The notes: generated by a model not told the origin, from the letters alone. A DNA stretch of 64,000 nucleotides from Planktothricoides raciborskii GIHE-MW2 (GCF_040564635.1 NZ_CP159837.1:2359001-2423000); one strand, 5' to 3'; positions 34,679 through 44,794 are shown, numbered from the stretch's first letter. Translations and numbers: made by a program.

Positions 34679-37600
34679 ATGAACGGAAATAAAATACACG
34701 GCTGTTACCAAATTATTAAAACCTTTAAAAAGGGAGCATTTGGCAAAACCTATTTAGCAGAATATCATCCCGATTTAGCCGCCGAACCAGACCGCAGCCA
34801 AGGGGAAGGGGCAGTTAGTACCAAATCCTCATGGCTTGAGGGCGATCGCTGTATTCTCAAAATCCTGCAAACCTCCAGTAATCATGCATATATTTTAGAT
34901 GAAGCCCAAAAACGCTTTAATACGGAAGTAAAAAAGTTGGAAAAATTAGGGCATCATCCTCAAATTCCTTCAATATTAGACTTTTTTATTGAAAACAATC
35001 AATTATATGTGGTTGAAGAATTTATTGATGGGCAAGATTTAAGCCAAGAAATTTGTGAAGGAAAATCTTGGCCGGAATCTCAAGTAATTGCTTTATTATA
35101 TAATGTCCTAGAGGTTTTGGCGGTAATCCATGAACAAGGGACAATCCATCGCAACATTAAACCCTCGAATTTAATCCGCCGCTTTTCTGATTATCAAATT
35201 GTCCCGATTGACTTTGGTTCTCTGAAAGAAATTGAAACCTTAGTTCTCAGCTTTGGCGGCAATATCACTACTTCGATGATTGGCACGCCCGGTTATATGC
35301 CTATCGAACAACTTGGGGGCAAAGTTTATCCCAATAGTGATATTTATGCTCTGGGAATTACCGCCATTCAAGCGTTAACAGGAATGCCTCCAACCAAGTT
35401 AGAGCGAGATATTAAAACCGGCGAATTGCTTTGGCAACATTTGGTGCAATGTCGCCAAGAATTAATCGATATTTTGACCCTGATGGTGCATCCAGATTGG
35501 GAGCAGCGCTACCAATCCGCCACCGATGTTTTAAGAGACCTTCAGGGTTTCCATGAAATTGGGGAGACGATAGAAAACCGCTATAAGATTATTAACTTTT
35601 TAGGGGAGAGTTCTTTTGGCAAAACTTATTTAACTCTTGACCGAGAACGGGGCAATTCCCCTTGTGTGCTGAAAAAAATTGAACCTCATAAAGTCGATCG
35701 GGTCAGCGGTGCGGAGCACTCTCCATTTCCGTTTTGGGAAGCGAGAATTTTATTTGATACGGAAGCACAAAATCTGCAACGGCTGGGAACCCACGATCAA
35801 ATTCCCAGACTTTTAGATGATTTTCCCGGTGAAACCGGATTTTATCTGGTTCACGAGTTTGTTCAAGGTAAGTCCCTGGCAGAAGAAATGAATGAGCGAC
35901 GCTGGAAAGAATCAGAGGCGATCGCGCTGTTGCAAGATGTTTTGAATACACTGACGTTTGTGCATCAGCAAAATGTGATTCACTCTAATATTCATCCGGC
36001 GAATTTGATTCGCCGTTCCAGCGATGGTCAACTGGTGTTGTTAGATTTTGGCTCAGTTAAACAAATTAGTACCATGGCGTTGGATGACCAAGGTCAGCTA
36101 ATTAATACTGGGTCGGTGGGAACTGTGGGTTATATGCCCAAAGAACAACAAGCGGGCAATTTACGTCCGAATAGCGATATTTATGCCCTGGGAATGGTGG
36201 CAATTCAAGCCTTAACTGGGGTTCATCCCAGCCAATTAGAACCGGATCCGCAAACCGGAGAAGTGAGTTGGCGACATTTGACCCAGGTGAGCGATCGCCT
36301 CGCGGAAATTATTAATAAAATGGCTCATGCTTATTTTCGCGAGCGATATCAATCCGCCGCCGAAGTTTTAAAAGATTTGGCTTTGTTGTCCGGTGCATTA
36401 TCCGGTACGCAGTCATTTGCAGAAAACTTGGCCATAGCATCTTCCTCGGAACCGACAGTCGTGCCGTCGGTGACAAAACCACAGCCTTCAAAGGTGACAG
36501 AAGGGGTGATAGAAAATCCCGCAGATGGCGATCGCCCCAAGTCGAATTCTGAGGCAACCCCCCCAGAGACGTTACCAGAAAATTCATTTATTATCAATTT
36601 TGCCAAAGTCACCTTACCTTTTTCTGAAAAAATCTGGTTGCAGGTGTTGTCGGTGACGGGAGGAGTTTTACTGTTAATAGCGCTGATCGGGGGAACGGTT
36701 TTGTGGACTAACGCTCAGAAACATCGCCGTCTACTGGAAAAAGCCGATGCGGTGATTCAACAAGCCTCCGCACAGTTAGATTTACGCCAAGCTTTAGAAG
36801 CGGAAGAACTCTGCAATCAAGCGCTGGCGATTAAAGAAGACTATTCAAATGCTTGGAAATGTCGGGGGGATGCCCTGTTTTTATTACAACGATATCCAGC
36901 GGCTTTAGTGGCTTATCAAAAAGCTACGGAACTGGAACCGAAAAATGCTAAATTTTGGAATAACCAAGGAGAAGTCTATTCTCAGTTAAATAATTATAAT
37001 GAAGCCCTGGCTGTCCACGATCAAGCGTTGAAATTAGATCCCAGAAATGCTCAAGCCAAAAAAGGACGGGCGATCGCTTTAATCGGCTTGAAAAAATATC
37101 CCGAAGCTTTGGCAGAGTTGCAAGAGGGAGTGTCTTTCGCTCCAGAGGAACCGACCCTCTGGGAATATCAAGGATTAGTCCAAGAAAGACTAGAAAAACC
37201 TCAAGAATCCGTCCTCGCTTATGAAGAAGCAGTGGCAGTTTACGATCGCCAATTAGAAAGTAAACCCAATGACTTAATTCTCTGGATTGAACGGGGTCGG
37301 ATTTTAAGCAAACTTCGACGTTATGATGATGCGCTGGCTTCTTACGAACGATCTCTGAAAATCAATCCCAAATTCTATTTAGCTTGGAATGCTAAAGCCA
37401 CGACATTCTATGAAATGGAAAAGTTTGAATTGGCTCTCGATGCTTATAATAAAACCGTAGAACTGAACCCTAATTTCTATATCGGATGGCACAACCGAGC
37501 CTCGTTACTCAGTGCAGGTTTAGAACGCTATGCCGATGCGGTCAAATCTTACGATCAAGCCCTCAAACTTAATCCCAGTTTTTATCATGCGTGGCGCGAT

Positions 37601-37924
37601 CGCGGGATTGCTTTGGCGGAAATTAAGCAATATGAAGCAGCGATTAAATCTTTTGATGAAGCGATTAAAATTGAACCCAATGACTATCCCTCTTGGGTGA
37701 GTCGGGGCATGGCTTTAACTGAATTACAGCGAGATGAAGAAGCTCTCGTATCTTTTAATCTGGCGATTGAGATTTATCCCAACGATCCATTTGCTTGGAC
37801 ACAACGTGGTTTGTCTTTGGAATACCTGAAACGGAATGAAGAAGCGATCGCCTCTTACAATAAAGCGATTGAAATTCAACCGAATTTCACCCCCGCAATT
37901 AATGCTAGAAGTCGATTAAAATAA
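34679..37924 (+). CDS. Tandem pseudokinase, membrane helix, TPR protein
   Basis: 1081 residues. Two consecutive serine/threonine-kinase-like domains (about 8-300 and 302-575) are followed by a linker, one membrane helix (about 655-678, GGVLLLIALIGGTVLW) and about ten TPRs (690-1075). Both kinase domains keep the ATP-lysine (CILKIL, CVLKKI) and the DFG motif (PIDFGSLKE, LLDFGSVKQ), but the catalytic HRD is HRN in domain 1 (Asn159, HRNIKPSNL) and HSN in domain 2 (Asn437, HSNIHPANL, which also loses the catalytic-loop Lys to His). Related cyanobacterial kinases read HRDIKPxNL. Both are therefore probably pseudokinases, acting as ATP-responsive scaffolds. The C-terminal TPRs would lie on the other side of the membrane. 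Confidence 0.9.
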   Translation: MNGNKIHGCYQIIKTFKKGAFGKTYLAEYHPDLAAEPDRSQGEGAVSTKSSWLEGDRCILKILQTSSNHAYILDEAQKRFNTEVKKLEKLGHHPQIPSILDFFIENNQLYVVEEFIDGQDLSQEICEGKSWPESQVIALLYNVLEVLAVIHEQGTIHRNIKPSNLIRRFSDYQIVPIDFGSLKEIETLVLSFGGNITTSMIGTPGYMPIEQLGGKVYPNSDIYALGITAIQALTGMPPTKLERDIKTGELLWQHLVQCRQELIDILTLMVHPDWEQRYQSATDVLRDLQGFHEIGETIENRYKIINFLGESSFGKTYLTLDRERGNSPCVLKKIEPHKVDRVSGAEHSPFPFWEARILFDTEAQNLQRLGTHDQIPRLLDDFPGETGFYLVHEFVQGKSLAEEMNERRWKESEAIALLQDVLNTLTFVHQQNVIHSNIHPANLIRRSSDGQLVLLDFGSVKQISTMALDDQGQLINTGSVGTVGYMPKEQQAGNLRPNSDIYALGMVAIQALTGVHPSQLEPDPQTGEVSWRHLTQVSDRLAEIINKMAHAYFRERYQSAAEVLKDLALLSGALSGTQSFAENLAIASSSEPTVVPSVTKPQPSKVTEGVIENPADGDRPKSNSEATPPETLPENSFIINFAKVTLPFSEKIWLQVLSVTGGVLLLIALIGGTVLWTNAQKHRRLLEKADAVIQQASAQLDLRQALEAEELCNQALAIKEDYSNAWKCRGDALFLLQRYPAALVAYQKATELEPKNAKFWNNQGEVYSQLNNYNEALAVHDQALKLDPRNAQAKKGRAIALIGLKKYPEALAELQEGVSFAPEEPTLWEYQGLVQERLEKPQESVLAYEEAVAVYDRQLESKPNDLILWIERGRILSKLRRYDDALASYERSLKINPKFYLAWNAKATTFYEMEKFELALDAYNKTVELNPNFYIGWHNRASLLSAGLERYADAVKSYDQALKLNPSFYHAWRDRGIALAEIKQYEAAIKSFDEAIKIEPNDYPSWVSRGMALTELQRDEEALVSFNLAIEIYPNDPFAWTQRGLSLEYLKRNEEAIASYNKAIEIQPNFTPAINARSRLK

Positions 37925-37930
37925 TTTTTG

Positions 37931-38012
37931 GTTGGGTAGGGATTCTTTGATTGTTCATTGTTGGTTGTTGCTTGTTGTTGGTTGGGTAGGGATTCTTTGG
38001 CGGTTGTTGAAT
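37931..38012. repeat. TTGTTGG heptamers and TAGGGATTCTTTG pieces
   Basis: Two GGTTGGGTAGGGATTCTTTG blocks surround a short run of TTGTTGG-like units, as at 661-730. Confidence 0.8.
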
Positions 38013-38497
38013 CTGTAGGGGCGAAGCATACTCTTCGAGAAGGCTTCGCCTACGGGCGTAAGGGCGAAGCATAAAGCCTACCCTACGGGAAGCCGCTTCG
38101 CGTCTACGGCATGGCGAAAGCTTACCGGGTAATTATCTTGATTGTAAAAAGCGAGAATTAACTGCCGGGTTCGGGCAAAGCATTCGGATAATTATCTTGA
38201 TTGTAAAAAGCGAGAATTAACTGCCGGGTTCGGGCAAAGCATTCGGATAATTATCTTGATTGTAAAAAGCGAGAATTAACTGCCGGGTTCGGGCAAAGCA
38301 TTCGGATAATTATCTTGATTGTAAAAAGCGAGAATTAACTGCCGGGTTCGGGCAAAGCATTCGGATAATTATCTTGATTGTAAAAAGCGAGAATTAACTG
38401 CCCGAATGCTTTGCCTCTACAAGCCCCTACAGGAAAAACTCAAAAATTTATTACCCGTAGGCGAAGCCTTCTCGAAGAGTATGCTTCGCCCCTACAG
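38013..38497. mobile_element. 485-base composite element bounded by a perfect 44-base inverted repeat
   Basis: The left end at 38013-38056 (CTGTAGGGGCGAAGCATACT...CTACGGG) and the right end at 38454-38497 (CCCGTAGGCGAAGCC...CCCCTACAG) are exact reverse complements over 44 bases. Between them are short GGCGAAGC pieces (38062-38120), a five-unit 59-base tandem array and CCGAATGCTTTGCC. No coding capacity. It could be a non-autonomous element or a fold-back structure; it lies between the pseudokinase and CHAT genes. Confidence 0.8.
38131..38402. repeat. 59-base unit repeated five times without spacers
   Basis: The start AATTATCTTGATTGTAAAAA recurs at 38131, 38190, 38249, 38308 and 38367, exactly 59 bases apart; the unit ends GCCGGGTTCGGGCAAAGC ATTCGGAT. 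The copies look identical by eye; the fifth ends by running into CCCGAATGCTTTGCC. The absence of spacers excludes a CRISPR. Confidence 0.95.
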
Positions 38498-38673
38498 GTG
38501 TGCCATTTTTACTGGAAAAACCCGGTTGTTTTTTACCCGAATGCAACGCCGCCCTGACATATATTAGAATAAATCTATGATGCATAACCTAAAAAATGAG
38601 GTATAATTATATTTAGTCAATCGGGGAAGACTCATGGGATAAATTATCGGATAACAATTGGGGCGGAATAATT

Positions 38674-41600
38674 ATGCAAGTCAATCAAGTCAGTCAAGTC
38701 AGTTTAATTAACTACAATATTCTCCACCAAAGCTTAGGGATATTTCGGGCACACCAGAAAATTTTAGTCAATTCATCTAATATTTTGCCCGTGGCTTTTT
38801 TACTGTTGCCGTCAGTGGCTCAATCTCAAACTGGAGATAATTTTTATCGGGAACAGCAGCTAAATAATTTTAGCAATTTTATCGATATATTATCTCCACA
38901 AAATATGGTAAATCAGCCGGTTAATTTTTCGACAAATTTATTAGGAAACTTAGGAGGAAAAAATAAAACCATAAATGAGGAAAATTATCCGGGGATAAAT
39001 TCGGCGGGTGTGATGTTTGAGGCAATGGCATACGGATTGATGCCAGTGGATTTATTTGGCACTAACACTGAGTTAGGTGATGCTATCAGTATTACGGGAG
39101 GCTTACCTAAGCTTTGGATGAGTGCTTATGATATTAATTATGATATTAATCTTGAGCCAGAGTTTCGGCAGCCCGGGGCTGAGGTGATTCAGGCGATCGC
39201 TGCAAGGGTTGAAGGGAAGATTTCCGGTAAATTTATTGAAAATCCAGGGGGTTATCGTAGTTTAATTATTGGGGCAACTTTGAATAATCAATTGAATTTG
39301 CTACCCACAGAAGCCCAAAAGCAAAATAGTTCAGAGAGTTCAGAGTTTAGTTTAGATTTACCGGAAAATTTACCGGAAAATTATCAATCGTATGCCGGGG
39401 TCAGCGCTGAGGATCGTAATTTCGATCATAATTTATTTAGTGGATTTTTCCTAGAGTCTACGGATGTAGTTGCATCTGAGGCTTCAACAGTTTATCCAAC
39501 AAGTCTATCAGTGACAGGGAGAAATTTTTCCCTGAGCAATGTTGTTGGAAATGTCGGCAATTCGGAGACTTTTCAAGAAGCGATCGCCTCTGCTTTGCTC
39601 ATAGATAGTTCCATTCCACCAGAGATATTATTGTCTGAGGGATTGCGAGATATTTTAAATCCGCAAAATATCTCAGTCAATCCGGTGAATTATCACACAC
39701 TCATTGACCCAGAAATTCCTTATGTTTATGATGTTGATGAAAATCTAACGGTTGCCGCAACTAACCCCGATGAAACGGTGTTGGAGGAGACAGTTTTTGA
39801 TGCATCAGAAATTAGCGTTCCTTGGCAAGAAATACCCGCTAAGGTTAATTTGACGGCATGGAGTGGCTTTGCCCCAGAATTCAACGGCGATCGGGAGCGA
39901 TCGGCAAACATATCTGAACCGGAGCAAAATGCAGCTATTTTTAACAGTAATGCTCCGGTTAAAGTAGCGAATAATAACCCAGAAGATCAACCAGAAATTC
40001 AGCCAAAAGTTACTACAGAAGTAACCCCAGAAGTTACCGAAAAAACTATACAAACTATAGGAAAAAATTCGATATATTCGCTGTCTTGGAGTGGGTTACC
40101 TCCAGAATTTAGCCCAGAAAGCCGCGATCGCCCACCAGTAAATCAGAAATCAGGGGAAAAATCTACGAGTTGGTCTGCTTCAATTGTTTTAGATGAAATA
40201 GATGATTTGCAATATCAACCAACTATCCCAACTACACCGAGAAACACCCGGTCTTGGAGTGGTTTGCCTCCAGAATTTAGCCAAGAAAATGGCGATCCAA
40301 ATCCAGCTAATCAACAAAATAAAGCATACTTCGATCGCCATCTATCTTGGCAAGATGCTCGGATTTCCCCATCCTGGGGCAATTATGAGCACGGAACTCT
40401 GGGGAATCAGTCATTTTCTTTTTCAGAACCCATCGAGGATTCAACCAGTTTCTCTAATTCACCGATTAACCTCGATCCAGTTGCGGATTTATTCCCAAAT
40501 TCAAGCATAACCGGCACCAGAGAAATTTCAGAATTTGCGCCATCAGAAATACCAGAAATAGCTGAAAATAACTCTTATACAATTCAGGCGAAAGTTTTAG
40601 ATTCTCCAGTCAGCTATTTGACTGATTCCGCGAACCGGATCGCTACCGCGAATCGCCAATCCTGGTCAGAGGCTTATTCCTCATTAATTAATCGTGATTT
40701 ACAAAACTCTTTAGAGGCGATCGCTTTAACCACTAACTCCACCCCTGGGGTCGTGTATGTTTTGGCATTTAGCGATTACTTAGAATTGATGTTGCTGTCT
40801 CCTGGGCAACCGACAATTCGCCGAATTGTCCACCATGCCAATCGGGACTTACTCAATGCTACGATACAAGAGTTAATTGCCGATGTCACCAATCCCCGAA
40901 CCTTGGGCAGCGAAAGTGCATCCGCACCGCTTCGCGAACGCTATTTATCCTCGGCACAACAACTATATCAATGGTTAATTAGCCCCATTGAAGGGGAATT
41001 AAACGGTCGGGGGATTGACACTTTAATGTTTTCTCTCGATCCGAATATTCGCTCCCTGCCCCTCGCCGTTTTGCATGACGGTCAACAGTTTTTAGTGGAA
41101 AAATACCGTCTCAGCTTAATTCCCAGCCTGAATTTAACGGATCTCAGCTATCAGAACCTTAGTCACTCAGCGGTATTAGCAATGGGGGCGTCGGAATTTG
41201 CCGATCCGAGAATTCAACCGTTGGATCAAGTCCCCTTGGAATTATCCGCGATCGCCGCCAATCGATCCAGTAATATCTTCATCAATGAAGCATTTACCCC
41301 AGAAAATCTCAAATATCAAAGCGAGGGAGGAAATTATCAGATCGTTCACCTCGCCACCCATGTGGAATTTAATCCAGAAAATACCCAAAACTCCTATATT
41401 CAATTTTGGAATCGCCGACTCACCCTGCATGAAATTCAAGAAATCGGATGGCAAAACCAACCATTAGAACTCCTGGTGATGAGTGGCTGTGAAACCGCCT
41501 TCGGGAGTCCCAATGCCGAATTAGGTTTTGCCGGGTTAGCGGTACAAAATGGCGTTAAATCCGTGCTCGCAAGTCTTTGGCAAGTGAACGATCAAGGTAC

Positions 41601-41886
41601 TTTCGGCTTAATGAGTGAATTTTATCGCCACCTGAATTCTCAAACCCAGACCATTAAAGCGGAAGCCTTGCGGCAAGCGCAGTTAGCGATGCTGCAAGGC
41701 AAAATTCACATAGAAAATGGTCAGTTGACTTGGGTAGATGACGATCCGCAGACATACTCTCAGTCCTTAGTCGGAGAAATTGGGTTGAGCAATCAACAAG
41801 AAAATATCTCTTCCCAAGTCCAGGGAAAAAATTTAGCCCACCCGTATTTTTGGGCGGCTTTTACCTTAGTCGGGAATCCCTGGTAA
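38674..41886 (+). CDS. Large exported CHAT-domain protein with WSG-x-PPEF repeats
   Basis: 1070 residues. An N-terminal hydrophobic stretch (ILPVAFLLLPSVAQSQ, about 46-61) is probably a signal sequence. The region 65-640 is low-complexity and poorly conserved in appearance, but holds a motif in three copies: AWSGFAPEF (about 394), SWSGLPPEF (about 470) and SWSGLPPEF (about 526), each followed by an acidic/Arg linker. A partial CHAT-associated region starts at about 650, and CHAT proper spans about 760-1070: IVHLATHVEF with His896, LLVMSGCETAFG with Cys939, LGFAGLAVQNGVKSVLASLW, and ending AHPYFWAAFTLVGNPW. The catalytic dyad is intact. It is convergent with a fasciclin gene, three bases apart. 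Confidence 0.9.
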   Translation: MQVNQVSQVSLINYNILHQSLGIFRAHQKILVNSSNILPVAFLLLPSVAQSQTGDNFYREQQLNNFSNFIDILSPQNMVNQPVNFSTNLLGNLGGKNKTINEENYPGINSAGVMFEAMAYGLMPVDLFGTNTELGDAISITGGLPKLWMSAYDINYDINLEPEFRQPGAEVIQAIAARVEGKISGKFIENPGGYRSLIIGATLNNQLNLLPTEAQKQNSSESSEFSLDLPENLPENYQSYAGVSAEDRNFDHNLFSGFFLESTDVVASEASTVYPTSLSVTGRNFSLSNVVGNVGNSETFQEAIASALLIDSSIPPEILLSEGLRDILNPQNISVNPVNYHTLIDPEIPYVYDVDENLTVAATNPDETVLEETVFDASEISVPWQEIPAKVNLTAWSGFAPEFNGDRERSANISEPEQNAAIFNSNAPVKVANNNPEDQPEIQPKVTTEVTPEVTEKTIQTIGKNSIYSLSWSGLPPEFSPESRDRPPVNQKSGEKSTSWSASIVLDEIDDLQYQPTIPTTPRNTRSWSGLPPEFSQENGDPNPANQQNKAYFDRHLSWQDARISPSWGNYEHGTLGNQSFSFSEPIEDSTSFSNSPINLDPVADLFPNSSITGTREISEFAPSEIPEIAENNSYTIQAKVLDSPVSYLTDSANRIATANRQSWSEAYSSLINRDLQNSLEAIALTTNSTPGVVYVLAFSDYLELMLLSPGQPTIRRIVHHANRDLLNATIQELIADVTNPRTLGSESASAPLRERYLSSAQQLYQWLISPIEGELNGRGIDTLMFSLDPNIRSLPLAVLHDGQQFLVEKYRLSLIPSLNLTDLSYQNLSHSAVLAMGASEFADPRIQPLDQVPLELSAIAANRSSNIFINEAFTPENLKYQSEGGNYQIVHLATHVEFNPENTQNSYIQFWNRRLTLHEIQEIGWQNQPLELLVMSGCETAFGSPNAELGFAGLAVQNGVKSVLASLWQVNDQGTFGLMSEFYRHLNSQTQTIKAEALRQAQLAMLQGKIHIENGQLTWVDDDPQTYSQSLVGEIGLSNQQENISSQVQGKNLAHPYFWAAFTLVGNPW

Positions 41887-41889
41887 ATC

Positions 41890-42576
41890 CTAGTTTTGCG
41901 GGGGAACTAAGGGTTTATTCACAAACACAATTACGCCGTTTTGGGTGCGTAAAGTGCTGGTGATTTCCACATCCTGATTGAGTAGAAAGCGATCGCCACT
42001 GGCATTTTCGTGAATGGTCAGGGTAGCACCACTTAGAGTCTGGATTTCCCCAGACTCTAGCTGGGTTTGAGTCACCGCACCGGGAACAATATGGTAACGC
42101 AGAATCTTTTCCAGAGTTTCTGGATTGGCACGAACTGCCGCAGCCAAAGTTTGCCACTCTTCGTTGGTGGGTACAAACACGGTATATAAAATCGTGTTGC
42201 CATCACCGCTATCTTGGTTGCTTAAGATTTCCGTGAGTCCCATTTGTTGGAAGTCCTGGGCGATCGCGCTAAAATCCCAACCATATTTAATCGCACTTCT
42301 GAGAGTGCCACTGACAGTCCCATCCAACGTGCGACTAGGGCCATAGATCGGGTCGTTAAAAATTGTGATATATGGATTGGATCTTTCCGTCCGTGGGGAC
42401 GCGATCGCCACAGGGCTACCTAGTTCAATACCTAAAATGTTTGCGCTAACTCCAAGGCTAACCCCAAGAGCGACCAGCACCCCTGTGAGCTTGGATAAGT
42501 TTAAATTTAATCTCTTTGAGCAATTGCGATCGCTCAAAGACCCTTTTAAGCAGTCGAAAGTGTTTGTTTGCTTCAT
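41890..42576 (-). CDS. Fasciclin-domain exported protein
   Basis: 228 residues with an N-terminal signal or anchor (LTGVLVALGVSLGVSANILG, about 30-49). Residues about 88-226 are a single FAS1 domain: TLRSAIKYGWDFSAIAQD, YTVFVPTNEEWQTLA (the conserved FxPTxxAF-like box), LRYHIVPGAV (H-box) and NGVIVFVNKPLVP at the end. FAS1 domains mediate cell-surface adhesion. The gene ends three bases from the end of the CHAT gene on the opposite strand. Confidence 0.9.
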   Translation of the reverse strand: MKQTNTFDCLKGSLSDRNCSKRLNLNLSKLTGVLVALGVSLGVSANILGIELGSPVAIASPRTERSNPYITIFNDPIYGPSRTLDGTVSGTLRSAIKYGWDFSAIAQDFQQMGLTEILSNQDSGDGNTILYTVFVPTNEEWQTLAAAVRANPETLEKILRYHIVPGAVTQTQLESGEIQTLSGATLTIHENASGDRFLLNQDVEITSTLRTQNGVIVFVNKPLVPPQN

Positions 42577-43096
42577 GGCTTTTTCTCTGAAGATGACGAA
42601 ATCATAATCAGTAGAGCCCTGATGGAATTAATCATTGGATAATCAATTGGGTTTCCTTCATCAACCCAACCTACAGAAAGTGGGTGCGATCGCCATTGGG
42701 TATATTGCGTGGGGCAAGCCGCCTCGCGGGCGTAAGCATTACGCCTCTACCTTGTTCGATCGGGGGAAATTGTAACCTGGTTAGATTATCAACCACCACT
42801 CTTTAGTTCTCTTTAGTTTCCCCTAGTTCCCGAAAATCGCTCAAGAAAGATTAAAGGTTAGTGACTTTTGAATTTTTTGTTACTAACATTTAATCGGGAA
42901 AATTATCTATGGGCAAAATTTGGTAAATTTTGCCCATAAAAGCATTATACAAGGAATGAGCGATTTTCGGCGAATTTGTTTATTTTCAGCGTAATAAATA
43001 TTTTTTCTAAAAAATATTGTCATAGGGGTGCTTCCTGGCATACCCTATAAGAGCATTATCAGGTTAATATCTGGGGAAAAATGTGTGAGGAGATAA
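42577..43096. other. Spacer with repeats and hairpins
   Basis: No gene. Holds CATCAACCCAACCTACAG (42658-42675), a GCAAGCCGCCTCGCGGGCGTAA piece of the GTAGGGGC family, a weak hairpin GTTAGTGAC...GTTACTAAC around 42858-42890, and the 14-base perfect hairpin annotated below. The last 150 bases should contain the promoter of the DUF3352 gene. Confidence 0.5.
42908..42938. repeat. 14-base perfect hairpin
   Basis: TATGGGCAAAATTT (42908-42921) and AAATTTTGCCCATA (42925-42938), loop GGT. It lies 160 bases upstream of the DUF3352 start; the core GGGCAAAATTTG...GCCC resembles the hairpins at 16874 and 50166. Confidence 0.75.
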
Positions 43097-44794
43097 ATGT
43101 CTGAACAAAAACGATCGTTTTCTGGGCGCCTAGTAATTGCTGGGTTATTCCTGGCTGGAGTCGCCGGTGCTTATTTTTACCTACAGGGAATCGGGCGGAA
43201 ATTAACCCCCGTAGATAGTGCCAAAATTGTGCCTAAAGATACGATGTTAGCTGCTTATGTTGACACGAATTCTCATCATTGGGATCGATTGCAACAATTT
43301 GGTACTCCAGAATCACAAGCGGCGATCGCCAAAGTCTTTGACCGTTTCCAACAGGGAATTTTTCCCCAAGAGGAACTGAATTACCAAACCGACTTAAAAC
43401 CTTGGGTGGGTGATGTCATGTTTGTCTTATTACCCCCCTTGAGTGAAAAGGACTCAACAAACCCAAACAGCGACTTACCTAGTGGGGCAACAACCAAATC
43501 GGCACCCCCGACGGATCAGGAAGCGAATGTCTTGCTAGTGGTTGGCATTCAAAATCCTTTAAAAGCTTGGATATTTCAGCGGAACTTTAAATCTCAAGCC
43601 GACCTAAAATTTGTAGAGTCTGAATATAAAGGAGTAAAAATTTCCCAAAGCACAATTGGTGAAAATCCCTCAAATTACAGTGCCGTAGTGGGCAATCATT
43701 TACTCTTAGCCAAGCAGCAAAAAACCCTAGAACAAGCGATTGATAGTTATCAAAATGCCGCATCGTTTGCTGCCAGTCCCGAAGGAACTGAACTACTAAA
43801 AAAATGGCAAGAACTTAAAAATCCTGTGCTGCAATTGTATTTGCCTAACTCGACTCTATTAGCGCAGGTATTAGGGGAAAATATTTCAGAAAATCCGAGA
43901 TTTCCCCAACAACTAGAAGGGATAAAATATGCAGTGATTGGGGCAGGCATCGAGCCAGAAGGGATGCGAATCAGGGCGATCGCACAAGTCGAGCCAGGGA
44001 TTTTTCCAGAATCAGCATCGACCGACAATCAGACTGGATTAATGAATCGGTTTCCCAGTGAAACCATTGCCGTATTGACCGGAAAAGAACTTAAAAGTTC
44101 CTGGGCAACGGCGCTAGAACAATCCCGGATTGACCCCATGCTTGAAAGTAACCTAAAATCCCTGAAAGCCGCTTTCAAATCTAGCACCAATTTAGACTTA
44201 GAGCGAGATATTTTTAGCTGGATGGATGGTCAGTTTGCTTTGGGTTTTATTCCCTCCAATGAAGGAATTCTAGCGCAAGTGGGATTCGGCGGAGTCATTC
44301 TCTTGGAAACCAGCGATCGCCCCTTGGCAGAAGCCAGCATGAAAAAACTTGACAAAAGTTTCACCACCAAGTTTCCGATGTTAGAAGCCGGTTCTAACAC
44401 TTATGAAAGTATTCCCATGACCGAGTGGAAAGTTAAGTCCCAAGAAATTGTCTTAGGTGGCTATGGCTGGTTGGATGAAAACTTATTATTGATTACCTTG
44501 GGTCAGCCCATGATGTCTCTGATGTCTCAGCCGATTTCTCAACCCTTGAATACCAGCCAAAATTTTCAGGCGATCGCCGGTTCTTTACCCACTCCCAACC
44601 AAGGCTACTTTTACTTAAACATGGATCAATTAATGACCGTGGTTAATCGGGCGCCTCTGCCGCCGGGAAATCAAATTTCTCCAGATGTTTTAGCCGTGCT
44701 CAATTCCATTCAAGGCATCGGGGTGACTAACACCAGGCCAGCAGCAGAAATCGCCCAAATGGATATGTTAGTGGCGCTGAAATCCAAGCAGTAA
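43097..44794 (+). CDS. DUF3352 protein (cyanobacterial, membrane-anchored)
   Basis: 565 residues. One N-terminal membrane helix (LVIAGLFLAGVAGAYFYL, about 11-28), then a large domain facing outwards: KIVPKDTMLAAYVDTNSHHW (typical opening of DUF3352), LKPWVGDVMFVLLPPL, VVGIQNPLKAW, FSWMDGQFALGFIPS and GYFYLNMDQLMTVVNR. The family has no established biochemical role; it is widespread in cyanobacteria. A strong bidirectional terminator separates it from the convergent ABC gene. Confidence 0.88.
   Translation: MSEQKRSFSGRLVIAGLFLAGVAGAYFYLQGIGRKLTPVDSAKIVPKDTMLAAYVDTNSHHWDRLQQFGTPESQAAIAKVFDRFQQGIFPQEELNYQTDLKPWVGDVMFVLLPPLSEKDSTNPNSDLPSGATTKSAPPTDQEANVLLVVGIQNPLKAWIFQRNFKSQADLKFVESEYKGVKISQSTIGENPSNYSAVVGNHLLLAKQQKTLEQAIDSYQNAASFAASPEGTELLKKWQELKNPVLQLYLPNSTLLAQVLGENISENPRFPQQLEGIKYAVIGAGIEPEGMRIRAIAQVEPGIFPESASTDNQTGLMNRFPSETIAVLTGKELKSSWATALEQSRIDPMLESNLKSLKAAFKSSTNLDLERDIFSWMDGQFALGFIPSNEGILAQVGFGGVILLETSDRPLAEASMKKLDKSFTTKFPMLEAGSNTYESIPMTEWKVKSQEIVLGGYGWLDENLLLITLGQPMMSLMSQPISQPLNTSQNFQAIAGSLPTPNQGYFYLNMDQLMTVVNRAPLPPGNQISPDVLAVLNSIQGIGVTNTRPAAEIAQMDMLVALKSKQ

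Noticed and set aside
38131..38402. Regular repeats suggesting a CRISPR array
   Set aside because: The 59-base units are contiguous without unique spacers and there are no cas genes; it is a tandem minisatellite.
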